Below are positions 1 to 8,727 of a stretch of DNA of 64,000 bases, in pieces. The notes under the pieces were generated by a model, which saw nothing but the letters and a program-made list of their open reading frames with translations, did no database searches and was not told the DNA's origin. Both the position numbers and the translations under genes were made by a program. Source of the stretch: Mageeibacillus sp. UBA5734. GTDB lineage: Bacteria > Bacillota > Clostridia > Saccharofermentanales > UBA5734. The stretch covers positions 24,335 through 88,334 of the forward strand of contig DIGA01000067.1 of NCBI GenBank assembly GCA_002419365.1, read 5' to 3'. Every line of letters starts with the position of its first letter. Position 1 is the stretch's first letter.

Positions 1-732
1 GGAAATCTTCATGATCTCACGCACTTTCTCCACCGTCATGCCCATTTCCTGGGCCAGTTCCTCAGCCTCGGGCTCACGGCCGAGCTCCTGGATCAGCTGG
101 CGCTGGATACGGATCAGCTTGTTGATCGTCTCCACCATATGCACCGGAATGCGGATCGTGCGGGCCTGGTCGGCGATGGCACGGGTGATGGCCTGGCGGA
201 TCCACCAGGTGGCATAAGTGCTGAACTTGAAGCCTTTTTCATAATCGAACTTATCGACTGCCTTGATCAGGCCCAGGTTACCTTCCTGGATCAGATCGAG
301 AAACTGCATGCCGCGGCCGACGTAACGCTTGGCAATGCTGACAACGAGGCGCAAGTTAGCGTTGCACAGGCGTTCCTTGGCATCCATGTCACCTTCCAGC
401 ATGGCCTGGGCCAGTTCTTTTTCTTCATCGGCCGTCAGCAGGGGCACCTTGCCGATTTCCTTGAGGTACATGCGGACTGGATCATCAACCCCAACACCCT
501 CGATCGTGCTGATATCAAGGTCATTGTCCGACGCGGTGTCATCTTCGACGACGGTGTCGGCAACGACTTCGACACCCATGGCTTCGAGACGGTCGAGGAC
601 CTTCTCGGCCTGGTCCAGATCAATGTCTGATGATTCGATCGCGCTCATGACATCCTTGTAGGAAATCTGGTTGTTCGAGGCGTGGGCTTTGTTGAGTAGC
701 TCTGTGAGCAATCCTTGCTTTTTCTCTGCCAT
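1..732 (-). CDS. rpoD: Housekeeping RNA polymerase sigma factor (sigma-70/SigA), 3' part cut by window edge
   Basis: Primary sigma factor that directs RNA polymerase to vegetative promoters. The visible 244 codons start at ATG 732, preceded by GGAGGAC about 10 nt upstream. The N-terminus MAEKKQGLLTELLNKA is followed by a short acidic region 1.1 and then region 1.2 (DDPVRMYLKEIGKVPLL) and region 2 (NLRLVVSIAKRY, DLIQEGNLGLIKAVDKFDY, FSTYATWWIRQAI), ending in region 3 (AEELAQEMGMTVEKVREI). Regions 3.2 and 4 lie beyond base 1. It lies 90 bp downstream of dnaG, the usual dnaG-rpoD arrangement of Firmicutes. Family assignment is certain; only the C-terminal part is unseen. Confidence 0.97.
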   Translation of the reverse strand, partial: MAEKKQGLLTELLNKAHASNNQISYKDVMSAIESSDIDLDQAEKVLDRLEAMGVEVVADTVVEDDTASDNDLDISTIEGVGVDDPVRMYLKEIGKVPLLTADEEKELAQAMLEGDMDAKERLCNANLRLVVSIAKRYVGRGMQFLDLIQEGNLGLIKAVDKFDYEKGFKFSTYATWWIRQAITRAIADQARTIRIPVHMVETINKLIRIQRQLIQELGREPEAEELAQEMGMTVEKVREIMKIS

Positions 733-822
733 GGTTGTGTGAGTCCTCCAATAATTCTAAATAAATTGATCTGCTAGTGAATGATGGGTTTAGGTCTGTC
801 TGGACTGGAAAATCCGGTGGTT

Positions 823-2685
823 TCAGCGTGTGCGCAGTTTCTGGATCTGCTGGTTGATGTCAAGAAGCTTTTTCCTGGCTTCGGCTGCTTCCGCCGGCTG
901 ATCTGGATCCTGGGCCAGGGCAGCCGTTTCCCTGAGCTGGCGGCGCAAGTTTTCCAGACGAATCGTGCGTACCAGTTCATGGATGGTCTTCAGGGGGTCC
1001 TGGCCAGCAAAGGTCTCATCCAGCTTCATGCTGGCTTTGGCCAGCAGATCGGTCAACAGCCGGCCGTGCACGACGAGGGCCTCCGACCAGAGCATCAGGC
1101 CACCACTGTCCACAGGCTTTCCGGAGTCCAGGTACTCAAGCAGCCGGCTGGCTACTGCCTGCATCACCCCGGCTGAGAAATCTGCTGCGACAGGCTTAGG
1201 CTCCAGACGTGTCCAGAGCGTGGGATGCTCGGCCAGAAAGCACAGCAAGTAGATCTCCTCGCGGGTGGCTTGCTGGCCAGAGGGCTGGGCCAGATCAGCA
1301 ACCGGTGCAGCGTCTGGCTTTTTGCGGGCTGCCAGCTGCTGGTGCAACAAATCTCCGGCCAGACTGGCTTCGCTACCTTCGCGGCGCCGTTCAATCTCGC
1401 GTACGACACTGTCGGCCGAAGCATGGAGCCATTCACTGACCTTGCCAGCGTACAATTCCCGCACAATGGCATTGTCTTCCCTGGCCAGGATCGAGCATGC
1501 CTGGTCCTGGAATGCAAGGACATCGAGCTCGCCATGCACTGCGCAGGAACGGCGGGCCACATCGAGCTTGAAATCCAGAAGCGGCAATGCCTGGTCGACC
1601 AGGACCTTGAAACGTTCCGGACCGTGTTTGCGGATGAATTCATCCGGATCTTTGCCGTCTGGCACCCGCAGAACTGTAACTTTAAGCCCACGTGATGTCA
1701 GGATGTCCAGGCTGCGCAAAGCGGCGTTCTGGCCCGCTGCGTCGGCATCAAAACCGACAATCACCTGGTCGGTATACTTGCGGATCAGGTTGGCCTGGGC
1801 TTCGGTCATCGCTGTGCCGAGGGCAGCCACGGCATTGTCGATTCCAGCCTGGTGCATAGCCAGGGCATCCATGTAGCCTTCGACCAGGACCAGGCGCTTG
1901 TCGCTGCTGGACTTGGCCAGGTTCAGGCCATAGAGGTGGCGGCCTTTGGTATAGAGCGGCGTCTCGGGCGAGTTCAGGTATTTGGGCTGCGAATCGTCAA
2001 GGACGCGCCCGCCAAAAGCGATGATCTTGCCCATAACGTCAAAGATCGGGAACATCAGGCGGTTACGGAACAAGTCATAGTAGCCATCCGACTTGCCACG
2101 CTTGAACAGGCCGGACTGGCTGATCAACTGGGGATCATCGAGGCCCTGCCGGCGCAGATGCATCAGCAGGCCGTCCCATTCGTCGGGTGCAAAACCAAGG
2201 CCGAATTTCCGGGCGGTGCTGTCAGCGATGGCGCGGTCCTTCAGGTAGCGGCGAGCGACAGCGCCGGCAGGACTTTGCAGACTGTGATAATAGAAGCGGG
2301 CTGCCTCCAGGTAGATTTTCTGCAGAGTGGCGTTACGTTCGAGGCGTTCGCGATAGGCTGCGTCATCGGGTTCCGGCAGCTGAATCCCTACACGGTCGGC
2401 CAGGATTTTCAAGGCCTGGGGCCAGGTGCATTTTTCAATCTCGCGGATGAATGTGATGACATTGCCGCCCTTGTGGCAGCCAAAGCAGTAAAAAATCTGC
2501 TTGCTGGGCGATACACTGAAAGAAGGTGTGTCCTCATTGTGAAAGGGACACAGCCCGAACAGATTGGCACTGCTGCGCTTGTCAAGACGGACGTACTGCC
2601 CGACGACCGAGACAATATCGTTTCTGGACTTGACTTCTTCAACCAGTTCATCTGGAATGGTGCGGTTTATACCAGAATTGCTCAC
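823..2685 (-). CDS. dnaG: DNA primase DnaG
   Basis: Synthesises RNA primers for replication together with the DnaB-type helicase. The 620-aa product has an N-terminal CHC2 zinc finger (C46, H49, C67, C70), the primase core, a TOPRIM domain (VLVEGYMDAL acidic motif near residue 268, then DADAAG) and a variable C-terminal helicase-binding domain. The start is GTG 2685; the stop of the upstream gene overlaps it as GTGA, with no strong Shine-Dalgarno, so translation is probably coupled. Cotranscribed with rpoD downstream. Confidence 0.97.
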   Translation of the reverse strand: MSNSGINRTIPDELVEEVKSRNDIVSVVGQYVRLDKRSSANLFGLCPFHNEDTPSFSVSPSKQIFYCFGCHKGGNVITFIREIEKCTWPQALKILADRVGIQLPEPDDAAYRERLERNATLQKIYLEAARFYYHSLQSPAGAVARRYLKDRAIADSTARKFGLGFAPDEWDGLLMHLRRQGLDDPQLISQSGLFKRGKSDGYYDLFRNRLMFPIFDVMGKIIAFGGRVLDDSQPKYLNSPETPLYTKGRHLYGLNLAKSSSDKRLVLVEGYMDALAMHQAGIDNAVAALGTAMTEAQANLIRKYTDQVIVGFDADAAGQNAALRSLDILTSRGLKVTVLRVPDGKDPDEFIRKHGPERFKVLVDQALPLLDFKLDVARRSCAVHGELDVLAFQDQACSILAREDNAIVRELYAGKVSEWLHASADSVVREIERRREGSEASLAGDLLHQQLAARKKPDAAPVADLAQPSGQQATREEIYLLCFLAEHPTLWTRLEPKPVAADFSAGVMQAVASRLLEYLDSGKPVDSGGLMLWSEALVVHGRLLTDLLAKASMKLDETFAGQDPLKTIHELVRTIRLENLRRQLRETAALAQDPDQPAEAAEARKKLLDINQQIQKLRTR

Positions 2686-3248
2686 AGTCTATTATTCGAC
2701 ACGTCTGGTTCGTTTTCCTGCCCGGACTCTTCGTTTTTTTGTTCACTGGACTGGTAGTGCGCCTGATGTTGCAAGTGGTGATGAACCGTCTGGCGGTTTT
2801 GCTCGATCCGGCCGGGATCGAGCCTTTTCCAGAAGGTTGCCGGAATGCCGGCGTACAGAGTCCTCGCTTCGACGATGGTACCCCCGGCTACCAGGGCACC
2901 GGCAGCGACCATGGCTCCGCGCTGGATGACAGCACCATCCAGGACGACAGCACTCATGCCGACCAGGGCGTCGTCTTCAATGGTGCAGCCGTGCAGGATC
3001 ACCCCGTGGCCGATGCTCACCCGGTCGCCGATCACCACTTTGTCATGGACGACTGTCTGGTCCTGGATATTGCTCTGGGCTCCGATCACGATTGGCTGGA
3101 CATCGCCACGCAAGATGGCGCCATACCAGATCGAACTCTGTGGACCGATGGTCACATCGCCGATCAGGGTGGCTGTTTCCGCAATGAAAGCAGATGGATC
3201 CACCAGCGGTTTCTTGCCCTGGTAGGCACGAATCAAAGGCTTATGCAT
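2682..3248 (-). CDS. Gamma-carbonic anhydrase family protein (hexapeptide repeat)
   Basis: Left-handed beta-helix protein of the gamma-CA/YrdA/PaaY family, 188 aa. Hexapeptide repeats run from about residue 15 to 150 (SAFIAETATLIGDVTIG, IGDRVSIGHGVILHG). The three metal-binding histidines expected for the family are visible in VVHD, SIGHG and ILHG. Family members hydrate CO2 or are orphan acyl/thioester-associated proteins, so the reaction is not certain here. Unusual is a roughly 25-residue hydrophilic tail rich in Q, E and N after the last helix. ATG 3248 has AAAGGAGAG upstream; the stop overlaps the dnaG start by 4 bp. Confidence 0.85.
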   Translation of the reverse strand: MHKPLIRAYQGKKPLVDPSAFIAETATLIGDVTIGPQSSIWYGAILRGDVQPIVIGAQSNIQDQTVVHDKVVIGDRVSIGHGVILHGCTIEDDALVGMSAVVLDGAVIQRGAMVAAGALVAGGTIVEARTLYAGIPATFWKRLDPGRIEQNRQTVHHHLQHQAHYQSSEQKNEESGQENEPDVSNNRL

Positions 3249-3288
3249 GGCAGCTCTCCTTTAAGGAATCGATGAACGGTTGAACTGT

Positions 3289-4641
3289 TCAGGTCTTTAG
3301 CCAGAGGGCGCATTCGAGACGCTTTTTCTGCAGCTGGCAGCTGATCGGATCTACCCCATTGACATGGCCATTGACATGCAGGCTGTTGGCTGCACAACCG
3401 CCGCTGCAGAAGTACTTGGCCCAGCACTGGCTGCATTCGGCTTTGTCCGGAACCAGCAGCGAGTAAAATGGTAGCTGGACTACAGGATCGATCTGGACTG
3501 GTTGATTGTGAACATTGCCCATGCGGTATTCAGGTTCGCCGACAAACTGATGGCAGGGATAGATGTCACCTTCCGGGGTCACAGCGATGTATTCAATCCC
3601 GACACCGCAGCCCTTGATCCGCTTGAAGGCACACGGGCCATGGGACAGGTCGAGCATGAAATGGAAAAAATTGAACGGCTCGCCTTTGGCTTTGGCCTGG
3701 CGGATCTCCATCGCCAGCTTCTCGTATTCGGCTTCGATGGCCGGCAGGTCTTCCGGCCGGATTTCGTAACCCACCCCTGCCGGGGCCACAACAGGTTCCA
3801 TCGACAGCTGCTTGCCCAAGGACGCCAGATGCAGGACGTCCCCGGTGAAATCGAGGTTGTGGCGGGTAAATGTACCACGCAGATAATAGTCCCTGTCGCC
3901 GCGCATTGCGATGAAATCCTTGAAATGCGGGGCGATGCGCTGATAGGAGCCTTTGCCACCCGCATCCGGCCTCATCCGGTCATGGACATCGGGGCGGCCA
4001 TCCAGGCTGAGGACAACATTTTTGAAATGCTGGTTGATGAACCGGGATTTTTCCTCATCGAGCAGGACACCGTTCGTGGTCATGGTCAGACGCAGGATCT
4101 TGCCGGTTTCTGCCCCCCTTTTCTCGCAATAGTCGACCAGATCGACTACGACAGGCCAGTTCAGGAGCGGTTCACCGCCAAAAAAATCGATGTCAAGGTT
4201 TCTGCGCGGGCCGGATGCCTCGATCAGAAAATCGATCGCTTTGTAGCCGGTTTCTGCATCCAGCATGGTGCGGTGGCCGGTACCGAAATCTCCGGTACTG
4301 GCAAAACAATACTCACAGCGCAGATTGCAGTCGTGGCAAATATGCAGACACATGGATTTGATGCGGGGCTGATCGGGATACAGCTGGTCCGGGGTGATGG
4401 ATTTGGCTGCAGCAAACAAATCACCCCGGGCGATCAGTTCGTCGATGTCGTTGCAGCATTCCCGGACATCCGGGCCCAGACTGGCCTCGAGCTGTTGGAT
4501 CTCGGTCTCTCCGGGGTGCTGTCCCTCATGCTCGATGTAGGACTCGATGACAGCAGCGGAAAGGGCATCCAGCTTGTGCAGGGCGCCGCTTTCCGAATCG
4601 AAGGCGAGGGTGTCATTCTGGAATTTGAAAAGATGGACCAA
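3289..4641 (-). CDS. scfB: SCIFF peptide maturase, radical SAM/SPASM thioether-forming enzyme
   Basis: 450-aa radical SAM enzyme of the type (CteB) that installs a Cys-Thr thioether bridge in the six-cysteine SCIFF peptide. The substrate gene lies directly upstream. An N-terminal peptide-recognition (RRE-like) region of about 90 residues is followed by the [4Fe-4S]-SAM motif C105-x3-C109-x2-C112 (CNLRCEYC), the FFGGEPLL motif, and a C-terminal SPASM region with many cysteines (YPCHQF, CSQCWAKYFCSGGCAAN) for auxiliary clusters. The last helix is also Cys-containing (LECALW). Gap to scfA is 138 bp. Assignment rests on motif and neighbour together. Confidence 0.95.
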   Translation of the reverse strand: MVHLFKFQNDTLAFDSESGALHKLDALSAAVIESYIEHEGQHPGETEIQQLEASLGPDVRECCNDIDELIARGDLFAAAKSITPDQLYPDQPRIKSMCLHICHDCNLRCEYCFASTGDFGTGHRTMLDAETGYKAIDFLIEASGPRRNLDIDFFGGEPLLNWPVVVDLVDYCEKRGAETGKILRLTMTTNGVLLDEEKSRFINQHFKNVVLSLDGRPDVHDRMRPDAGGKGSYQRIAPHFKDFIAMRGDRDYYLRGTFTRHNLDFTGDVLHLASLGKQLSMEPVVAPAGVGYEIRPEDLPAIEAEYEKLAMEIRQAKAKGEPFNFFHFMLDLSHGPCAFKRIKGCGVGIEYIAVTPEGDIYPCHQFVGEPEYRMGNVHNQPVQIDPVVQLPFYSLLVPDKAECSQCWAKYFCSGGCAANSLHVNGHVNGVDPISCQLQKKRLECALWLKT

Positions 4642-4779
4642 GAGGATCTCCTTTGTACAATGAAAAAGATAGTGGAAAGCCAGCGGCTATCCACTATCTC
4701 GCTGATTCAAATCAGACGGCAGGCAATAGGAACTCGGGAGCCGGGCAGATATCCTGACAGCTGGCCAGGGTAGCTTTGC

Positions 4780-4926
4780 TCAGCGCTCGAAGGATTCGCA
4801 AGCCTGGTTGGCAACGGTGCAGCTCGTCTTGCAGGCGGACTGGCAAGATGTCTGGCATTCACCGCAGGCACTCTGGCCAGCAGAGACATGGATACAAGCT
4901 TCACTGATGGTCTGGATGTGTTTCAT
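4780..4926 (-). CDS. scfA: SCIFF ribosomal peptide precursor (six cysteines in forty-five)
   Basis: 48-residue peptide starting at ATG 4926 with AAGGGGAAA about 10 nt upstream. The C-terminal half carries the family signature CGECQTSCQSACKTSC followed by TVANQACE, that is six cysteines at 21, 24, 28, 32, 36 and 43, with threonine at 37 between the last two. In characterised family members a thioether links a cysteine to this threonine. A seventh cysteine at residue 11 is an extra. The gene is directly upstream of its maturase. The physiological role of SCIFF peptides is not established. Confidence 0.95.
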   Translation of the reverse strand: MKHIQTISEACIHVSAGQSACGECQTSCQSACKTSCTVANQACESFER

Positions 4927-4982
4927 ACGTTGATTTCCCCTTCCTATATGATCAAACGATATCGGATGTTGCGATCAAATGA

Positions 4983-5303
4983 TTATTCACTGACTGGCTT
5001 GATGACCGTGCTGACGGAAGCTTTCTTGAACGTGATCAGTGTATTGGCAACGCTGGTCGAGATGGTGACTTCATCATCCTTGAGGTTGACGACCTTGCCG
5101 ACAATACCACCAGCAGTGACCACTTTGTCACCGACGGCCATGGCATTGATCTGCTCACGCAGTTTCTTCTCCTTGGTCCGCTGGGGACGGATCAAAAGCA
5201 GGTACATCAGGCCAAACATCAAAACCAGTGGCAGCAAGGTGCCCAGCATGCCTGTCCAGCTGCCGGCGGCCGCATCGGTCATCGCGAATTTCACTAAATT
5301 CAT
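4983..5303 (-). CDS. yajC: Preprotein translocase subunit YajC
   Basis: 106-aa accessory subunit of the Sec translocon. One N-terminal membrane segment (GTLLPLVLMFGLMYLLLI, about residues 20-38) is followed by the conserved RPQRTKEKKLREQINAM stretch and a small soluble domain (GDKVVTAGGIVGKV). ATG 5303 is preferred over an in-frame TTG five codons upstream because GGAGGAG lies 6 nt before it. Sits between tgt and scfA, a common Firmicutes tgt-yajC order. Confidence 0.95.
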   Translation of the reverse strand: MNLVKFAMTDAAAGSWTGMLGTLLPLVLMFGLMYLLLIRPQRTKEKKLREQINAMAVGDKVVTAGGIVGKVVNLKDDEVTISTSVANTLITFKKASVSTVIKPVSE

Positions 5304-5399
5304 GGTTATCTCCTCCAAAATCTGTCAAGGTCCAGCCAAATGGCCGGATTCCTGATGAGCTAAAACAGTTTAGCACGAGCGTTCGCTGCTGCGCAAGGA

Positions 5400-6587
5400 T
5401 CATCCCTTTTTATAGCCGTAGCTTTCAAAGAATTCGTCCCGGAAATCGAGCAGGCGGTCTCCGGCGATGGCCCGTCTGACATCGGCCATCAGCTGGAGCA
5501 GGAAATGGAGGTTGTGCCAGGATGCCAGGCGCAAGCCGAACATCTCATTGGCCTTGAGGAGATGGCGGATGTAGGCGCGGGAATAATTCTGGCAGACATA
5601 GCAGGTGCAGTCGGACTCGATCGGCGCAAAATCGCGGGCATATTTGGCGTCGCGCACAATCAGGCGACCTTTGCGGGTCAGGACCGTGCCGTTGCGGCCG
5701 ATCCGGGTCGGCAAGACACAGTCGAACATGTCGATGCCACGGATGGCCCCCTCGATCAGATAGTCAGGGGTACCGACGCCCATCAGGTAGCGCGGCTTGT
5801 CCGTTGGCATCAGAGGAACCGTTTCCTCGAGCATCTCGTAAAGCAGATGGGCCGGTTCTCCGACTGAAAGTCCGCCCAGGGCATAGCCAGGCAAGTCAAA
5901 AGACGTGATCTCTCGTGCGCTTTGCTGCCGATACTGGGCATAGGTTCCACCCTGGATGATGCCAAACAGGGCCTGGCGGTCCGGATGCCTGTGAGCCTTG
6001 GTGCAGCGGTCCAGCCAGCGCGTGGTCCTTTCAAGCGATTGTTTGACATAAGCCTCATCCGCGGGCCAGGGCGTGCATTCGTCAAAGGCCATGATGATGT
6101 CTGAACCGAGGTCATTCTGGACTTCGATCGATTTTTCCGGAGTCAGGATGTGGCGCGAACCATCGATGTGCGACTTGAACCGGACACCTTCTTCCGTGAT
6201 GTGGCGCCGGTCAGACAGGGAAAAAACCTGGAAACCACCACTGTCGGTCAGAATCGGGCGGTCCCAGTTCATAAACCGGTGCAGGCCACCGGCCTCACGG
6301 ACAATGTCGCTGCCCGGGCGCATCCAGAGATGATAGGTATTGGACAGGATGATACCGGCGTCCATGGCCTTGAGTTCTTCCGGTGCCATGCCTTTGACAG
6401 TGGCCTGGGTGCCAACCGGCATGAAGGCGGGCGTTTCAAATGAACCGTGCGGCGTGTGGACAACACCCAGCCGGGCGCCGGACTGGCGGCAGGTGTGCTT
6501 GTGCTCATACCAGACTGCATGGTGGCCCAGGTGGGGTGGTTTGATCGCCGGAGCGGATTTTTCCAGAGTGCTTGTCTCAGGATTCAT
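5400..6587 (-). CDS. tgt: tRNA-guanine transglycosylase
   Basis: Exchanges guanine 34 of GUN-anticodon tRNAs for a queuosine precursor base. About 395 aa from ATG 6587. Conserved features are GTQATVKG, the substrate-pocket DSGGFQVFSL, GIIQGG, GGLSVGE, the catalytic-region DCVLPTRIGRNG, and a C-terminal zinc site C-x-C-x2-C with a distant histidine (CTCYVC then SWHNLHFL). The frame is open further upstream inside queA, but ATG 6587 (11-bp overlap with queA) gives a normal N-terminus and has AAAGGA in front. Operon with queA and yajC. Confidence 0.96.
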   Translation of the reverse strand: MNPETSTLEKSAPAIKPPHLGHHAVWYEHKHTCRQSGARLGVVHTPHGSFETPAFMPVGTQATVKGMAPEELKAMDAGIILSNTYHLWMRPGSDIVREAGGLHRFMNWDRPILTDSGGFQVFSLSDRRHITEEGVRFKSHIDGSRHILTPEKSIEVQNDLGSDIIMAFDECTPWPADEAYVKQSLERTTRWLDRCTKAHRHPDRQALFGIIQGGTYAQYRQQSAREITSFDLPGYALGGLSVGEPAHLLYEMLEETVPLMPTDKPRYLMGVGTPDYLIEGAIRGIDMFDCVLPTRIGRNGTVLTRKGRLIVRDAKYARDFAPIESDCTCYVCQNYSRAYIRHLLKANEMFGLRLASWHNLHFLLQLMADVRRAIAGDRLLDFRDEFFESYGYKKG

Positions 6588-7641
6588 GGGAATGACAGGT
6601 GTCCTTTCTTCTGGTGATGAACATCGCATCCCCGAAACTGAAGAAGCGGTAGCGTTCATCGATGGCTTCCTGATACGCCCTGAGAATGTTCTCCCGGCCT
6701 GCCATGGCTGAGACCAGCATCAGCAGGGTGGATTCCGGCAAATGAAAATTGGTGATCAGGGCATCCACGATCTTGAAGGCATATCCGGGGTAGATGAAGA
6801 TATCTGTCCAGCCAGATCCGGCAACCAGGTGGCCGTGATGCGCACTGGCGACAGCTTCCAGGACACGGTTGCTGGTGGTGCCTACAGCAATCACCCGATG
6901 GCCGCTGGTTTTGGCTGTCAGGATGGCATCAACCGAGGCCTGGGGCAGGTCGTAATACTCGGCATGCATCAGGTGATCCTGGATGTTGTCCGCTTTGACA
7001 GGGCGGAAGGTGCCCAGTCCGACATGCAACGTAACCTCGGCTATGTTGATTCCCTGTGCGCGCAAACGATCCAGTAATTCGGGTGTGAAATGCAAGCCAG
7101 CGGTCGGGGCAGCTGCAGAGCCGTCCAGCTTGGCGTAGACCGTCTGGTATCGCTCCTTGTCTTCCAGCCGTTCCCGGATATAGGGCGGCAAAGGCATGGT
7201 GCCGGCCTGGTCGAGAACGGCTTCGAAAACACCGTCAAATTCGAAACGGACGACACGGTTGCCGTCATCACAAACCTCGAGGACGGTTGCTGCAAGGACC
7301 CCGGGGATGAAGGTGATGTGATGGCCGGGCCGGACCCGGCGCCCAGGCCGGACGATGACTTCCCAGTCGGTATCCGACAGCCGTTTCAACAGCAGGAATT
7401 CCACCGGTGTGCCGCTGTCACTGCGCTGGCCCAGAAGCCGCGCCGGAATCACGCGCGTGTTGTTGACCACCAGGCAATCCCCGGCTGCCAGCAGGTCAGG
7501 CAAATCCGAGAAAACCTGGTGCTGGATCGCACCGGTGCAGCCATCGAGAACCAGAAGGCGCGACTCGTCCCGCCTGGCCAGTGGGTGCTGGGCGATCAAT
7601 TCTTCGGGTAGGATATAGTTGAAATCAGAACGTTTGATCAT
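6577..7641 (-). CDS. queA: S-adenosylmethionine:tRNA ribosyltransferase-isomerase
   Basis: Transfers and isomerises the ribosyl moiety of SAM onto 7-aminomethyl-7-deazaguanine in tRNA, making epoxyqueuosine. 354 aa. Family motifs LPEELIAQHPL at the N-terminus, VVNNTRVIPARL, PLPPYIR, TAGLHFTPELL, VTLHVGLGTFRPV and TNFHLPESTLLMLVSA are all present. The N-terminus matches relatives, so ATG 7641 is secure, yet no Shine-Dalgarno precedes it; a TATAAT box lies 8 nt upstream, pointing to a leaderless transcript. First gene of the minus-strand run. Confidence 0.97.
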   Translation of the reverse strand: MIKRSDFNYILPEELIAQHPLARRDESRLLVLDGCTGAIQHQVFSDLPDLLAAGDCLVVNNTRVIPARLLGQRSDSGTPVEFLLLKRLSDTDWEVIVRPGRRVRPGHHITFIPGVLAATVLEVCDDGNRVVRFEFDGVFEAVLDQAGTMPLPPYIRERLEDKERYQTVYAKLDGSAAAPTAGLHFTPELLDRLRAQGINIAEVTLHVGLGTFRPVKADNIQDHLMHAEYYDLPQASVDAILTAKTSGHRVIAVGTTSNRVLEAVASAHHGHLVAGSGWTDIFIYPGYAFKIVDALITNFHLPESTLLMLVSAMAGRENILRAYQEAIDERYRFFSFGDAMFITRRKDTCHSHES

Positions 7642-7649
7642 AGCTTGGC

Positions 7650-7655
7650 ATTATA
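7650..7655 (-). promoter_or_regulatory. -10 box for queA, immediately upstream of the start codon
   Basis: Perfect TATAAT on the minus strand, separated from the queA ATG by only 8 nt (GCCAAGCT). With a normal -10 to start distance the transcript would begin within about 2 nt of the ATG. The -35 region at 17-bp spacing (TATACT, 7673-7678) is weak. Confidence 0.55.
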
Positions 7656-7662
7656 GCGAGAA

Positions 7663-7692
7663 TTGACGGTAAAGTATAGCCGATGGTATCAT
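7663..7692 (+). promoter_or_regulatory. Promoter for dapA-dapB
   Basis: TTGACG at 7663-7668 and TATCAT at 7687-7692, spacer 18 bp, about 100 nt upstream of the dapA ATG. It overlaps the divergent queA promoter region, so the two transcripts may compete. No lysine riboswitch fold was recognised in the roughly 95-nt leader. Confidence 0.6.
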
Positions 7693-7792
7693 GACACAAG
7701 GCTTTCCAGCCTTGGCCCATTGTTTGCCGCAGCATTTTTGCAAGAATACCATCTGCTTCTTTCAAAATAAATCCTTCCTGGAGGACCACCTT

Positions 7793-8671
7793 ATGAAAAA
7801 GCCCTTGTTCCAAGGATCTGGTGTCGCCATTGTCACACCGTTTACCGAATCGGGTGTCCATTTTGATGCCATGTCTGAACTGTGTGAATTCCACATCCAG
7901 CATGGAACCGACGCCATCGTCGTCGCAGGTACCACCGGTGAAGCATCCACCATGCCAGACGAAGAACATCTGGCGATCATCGCCCATGTGGTCCAGACTG
8001 TGCGCGGACGTGTCCCGGTCATCGCCGGCACCGGCAGCAATGATACCCATCATGCCGTCGAACTCAGCCGCAAGGCCGCTGCCCTGGGCGTCGATGGCCT
8101 GCTGTGTGTGTCACCCTACTATAACAAAGCTTCCCAGGAAGGCCTGTATCGCCATTTCAAGGCCGTGGCCGAGGCAGTTGACTGCCCGATCATCCTGTAT
8201 AACGTTCCCAGTCGCACCGGTATGAACATCAACCCGGAAACAGTCGCCCGCCTGGCAGAGTTGCCCAATGTCAACGGCCTTAAGGAATGCAAGCTGGAGC
8301 AAGTTCCAGAGATTGCCAGCCTGTGTGGTGACAAGATCAACCTTTACAGCGGCGAGGACACATTCGTCCTGCCGATGATGTCCTACGGTGGCAAGGGCGT
8401 TATCTCTGTTGTTGCCAACATTGTCCCCCAGCTGTGCCATGACATGGTCGCAGCCTATCTGTCCGGTGATGCCCCGGAAGCAACCCGGATCCAGACTCAC
8501 CTGATCCCGCTGATCAAAGCCATGTTCTGTGATGTCAATCCCATCCCGGTCAAGCATGCCCTGTCGTTGATGGGCTACGCTGTGGGTGAATGCCGCATGC
8601 CTCTCTGCGAACCGAGTCCGGCAGCTTCTGCCATCATTCGCCAGGCCCTGGCTGACTACCAGCTGATCTGA
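7793..8671 (+). CDS. dapA: 4-hydroxy-tetrahydrodipicolinate synthase
   Basis: Condenses pyruvate with aspartate semialdehyde, the first step committed to diaminopimelate/lysine. 292 aa from ATG 7793, with GGAGGACC upstream; the open frame extends further 5' but without RBS. TIM-barrel family motifs are VAGTTGEAST, VIAGTGSNDT, the tyrosine of LLCVSPYYNK, LYNVPSRTG and the Schiff-base lysine in GLKECK. Followed by dapB 56 bp downstream. Confidence 0.97.
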   Translation: MKKPLFQGSGVAIVTPFTESGVHFDAMSELCEFHIQHGTDAIVVAGTTGEASTMPDEEHLAIIAHVVQTVRGRVPVIAGTGSNDTHHAVELSRKAAALGVDGLLCVSPYYNKASQEGLYRHFKAVAEAVDCPIILYNVPSRTGMNINPETVARLAELPNVNGLKECKLEQVPEIASLCGDKINLYSGEDTFVLPMMSYGGKGVISVVANIVPQLCHDMVAAYLSGDAPEATRIQTHLIPLIKAMFCDVNPIPVKHALSLMGYAVGECRMPLCEPSPAASAIIRQALADYQLI

Positions 8672-8727
8672 ACAGGCACAGCAACATTGGTGTCTTCACC
8701 GAAACCCTGCTAATTGAGGAGTCTATC

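Noticed and set aside
3502..4773. Plus-strand open frame of 423 codons
   Set aside because: It lies antisense to scfB, which has a radical SAM motif, RBS and its substrate gene. The antisense frame has no RBS and is a by-product of GC-rich codon use.
7693..7792. Possible lysine riboswitch before dapA
   Set aside because: The leader is only about 95 nt and shows no elements of the L-box; too short for the class.
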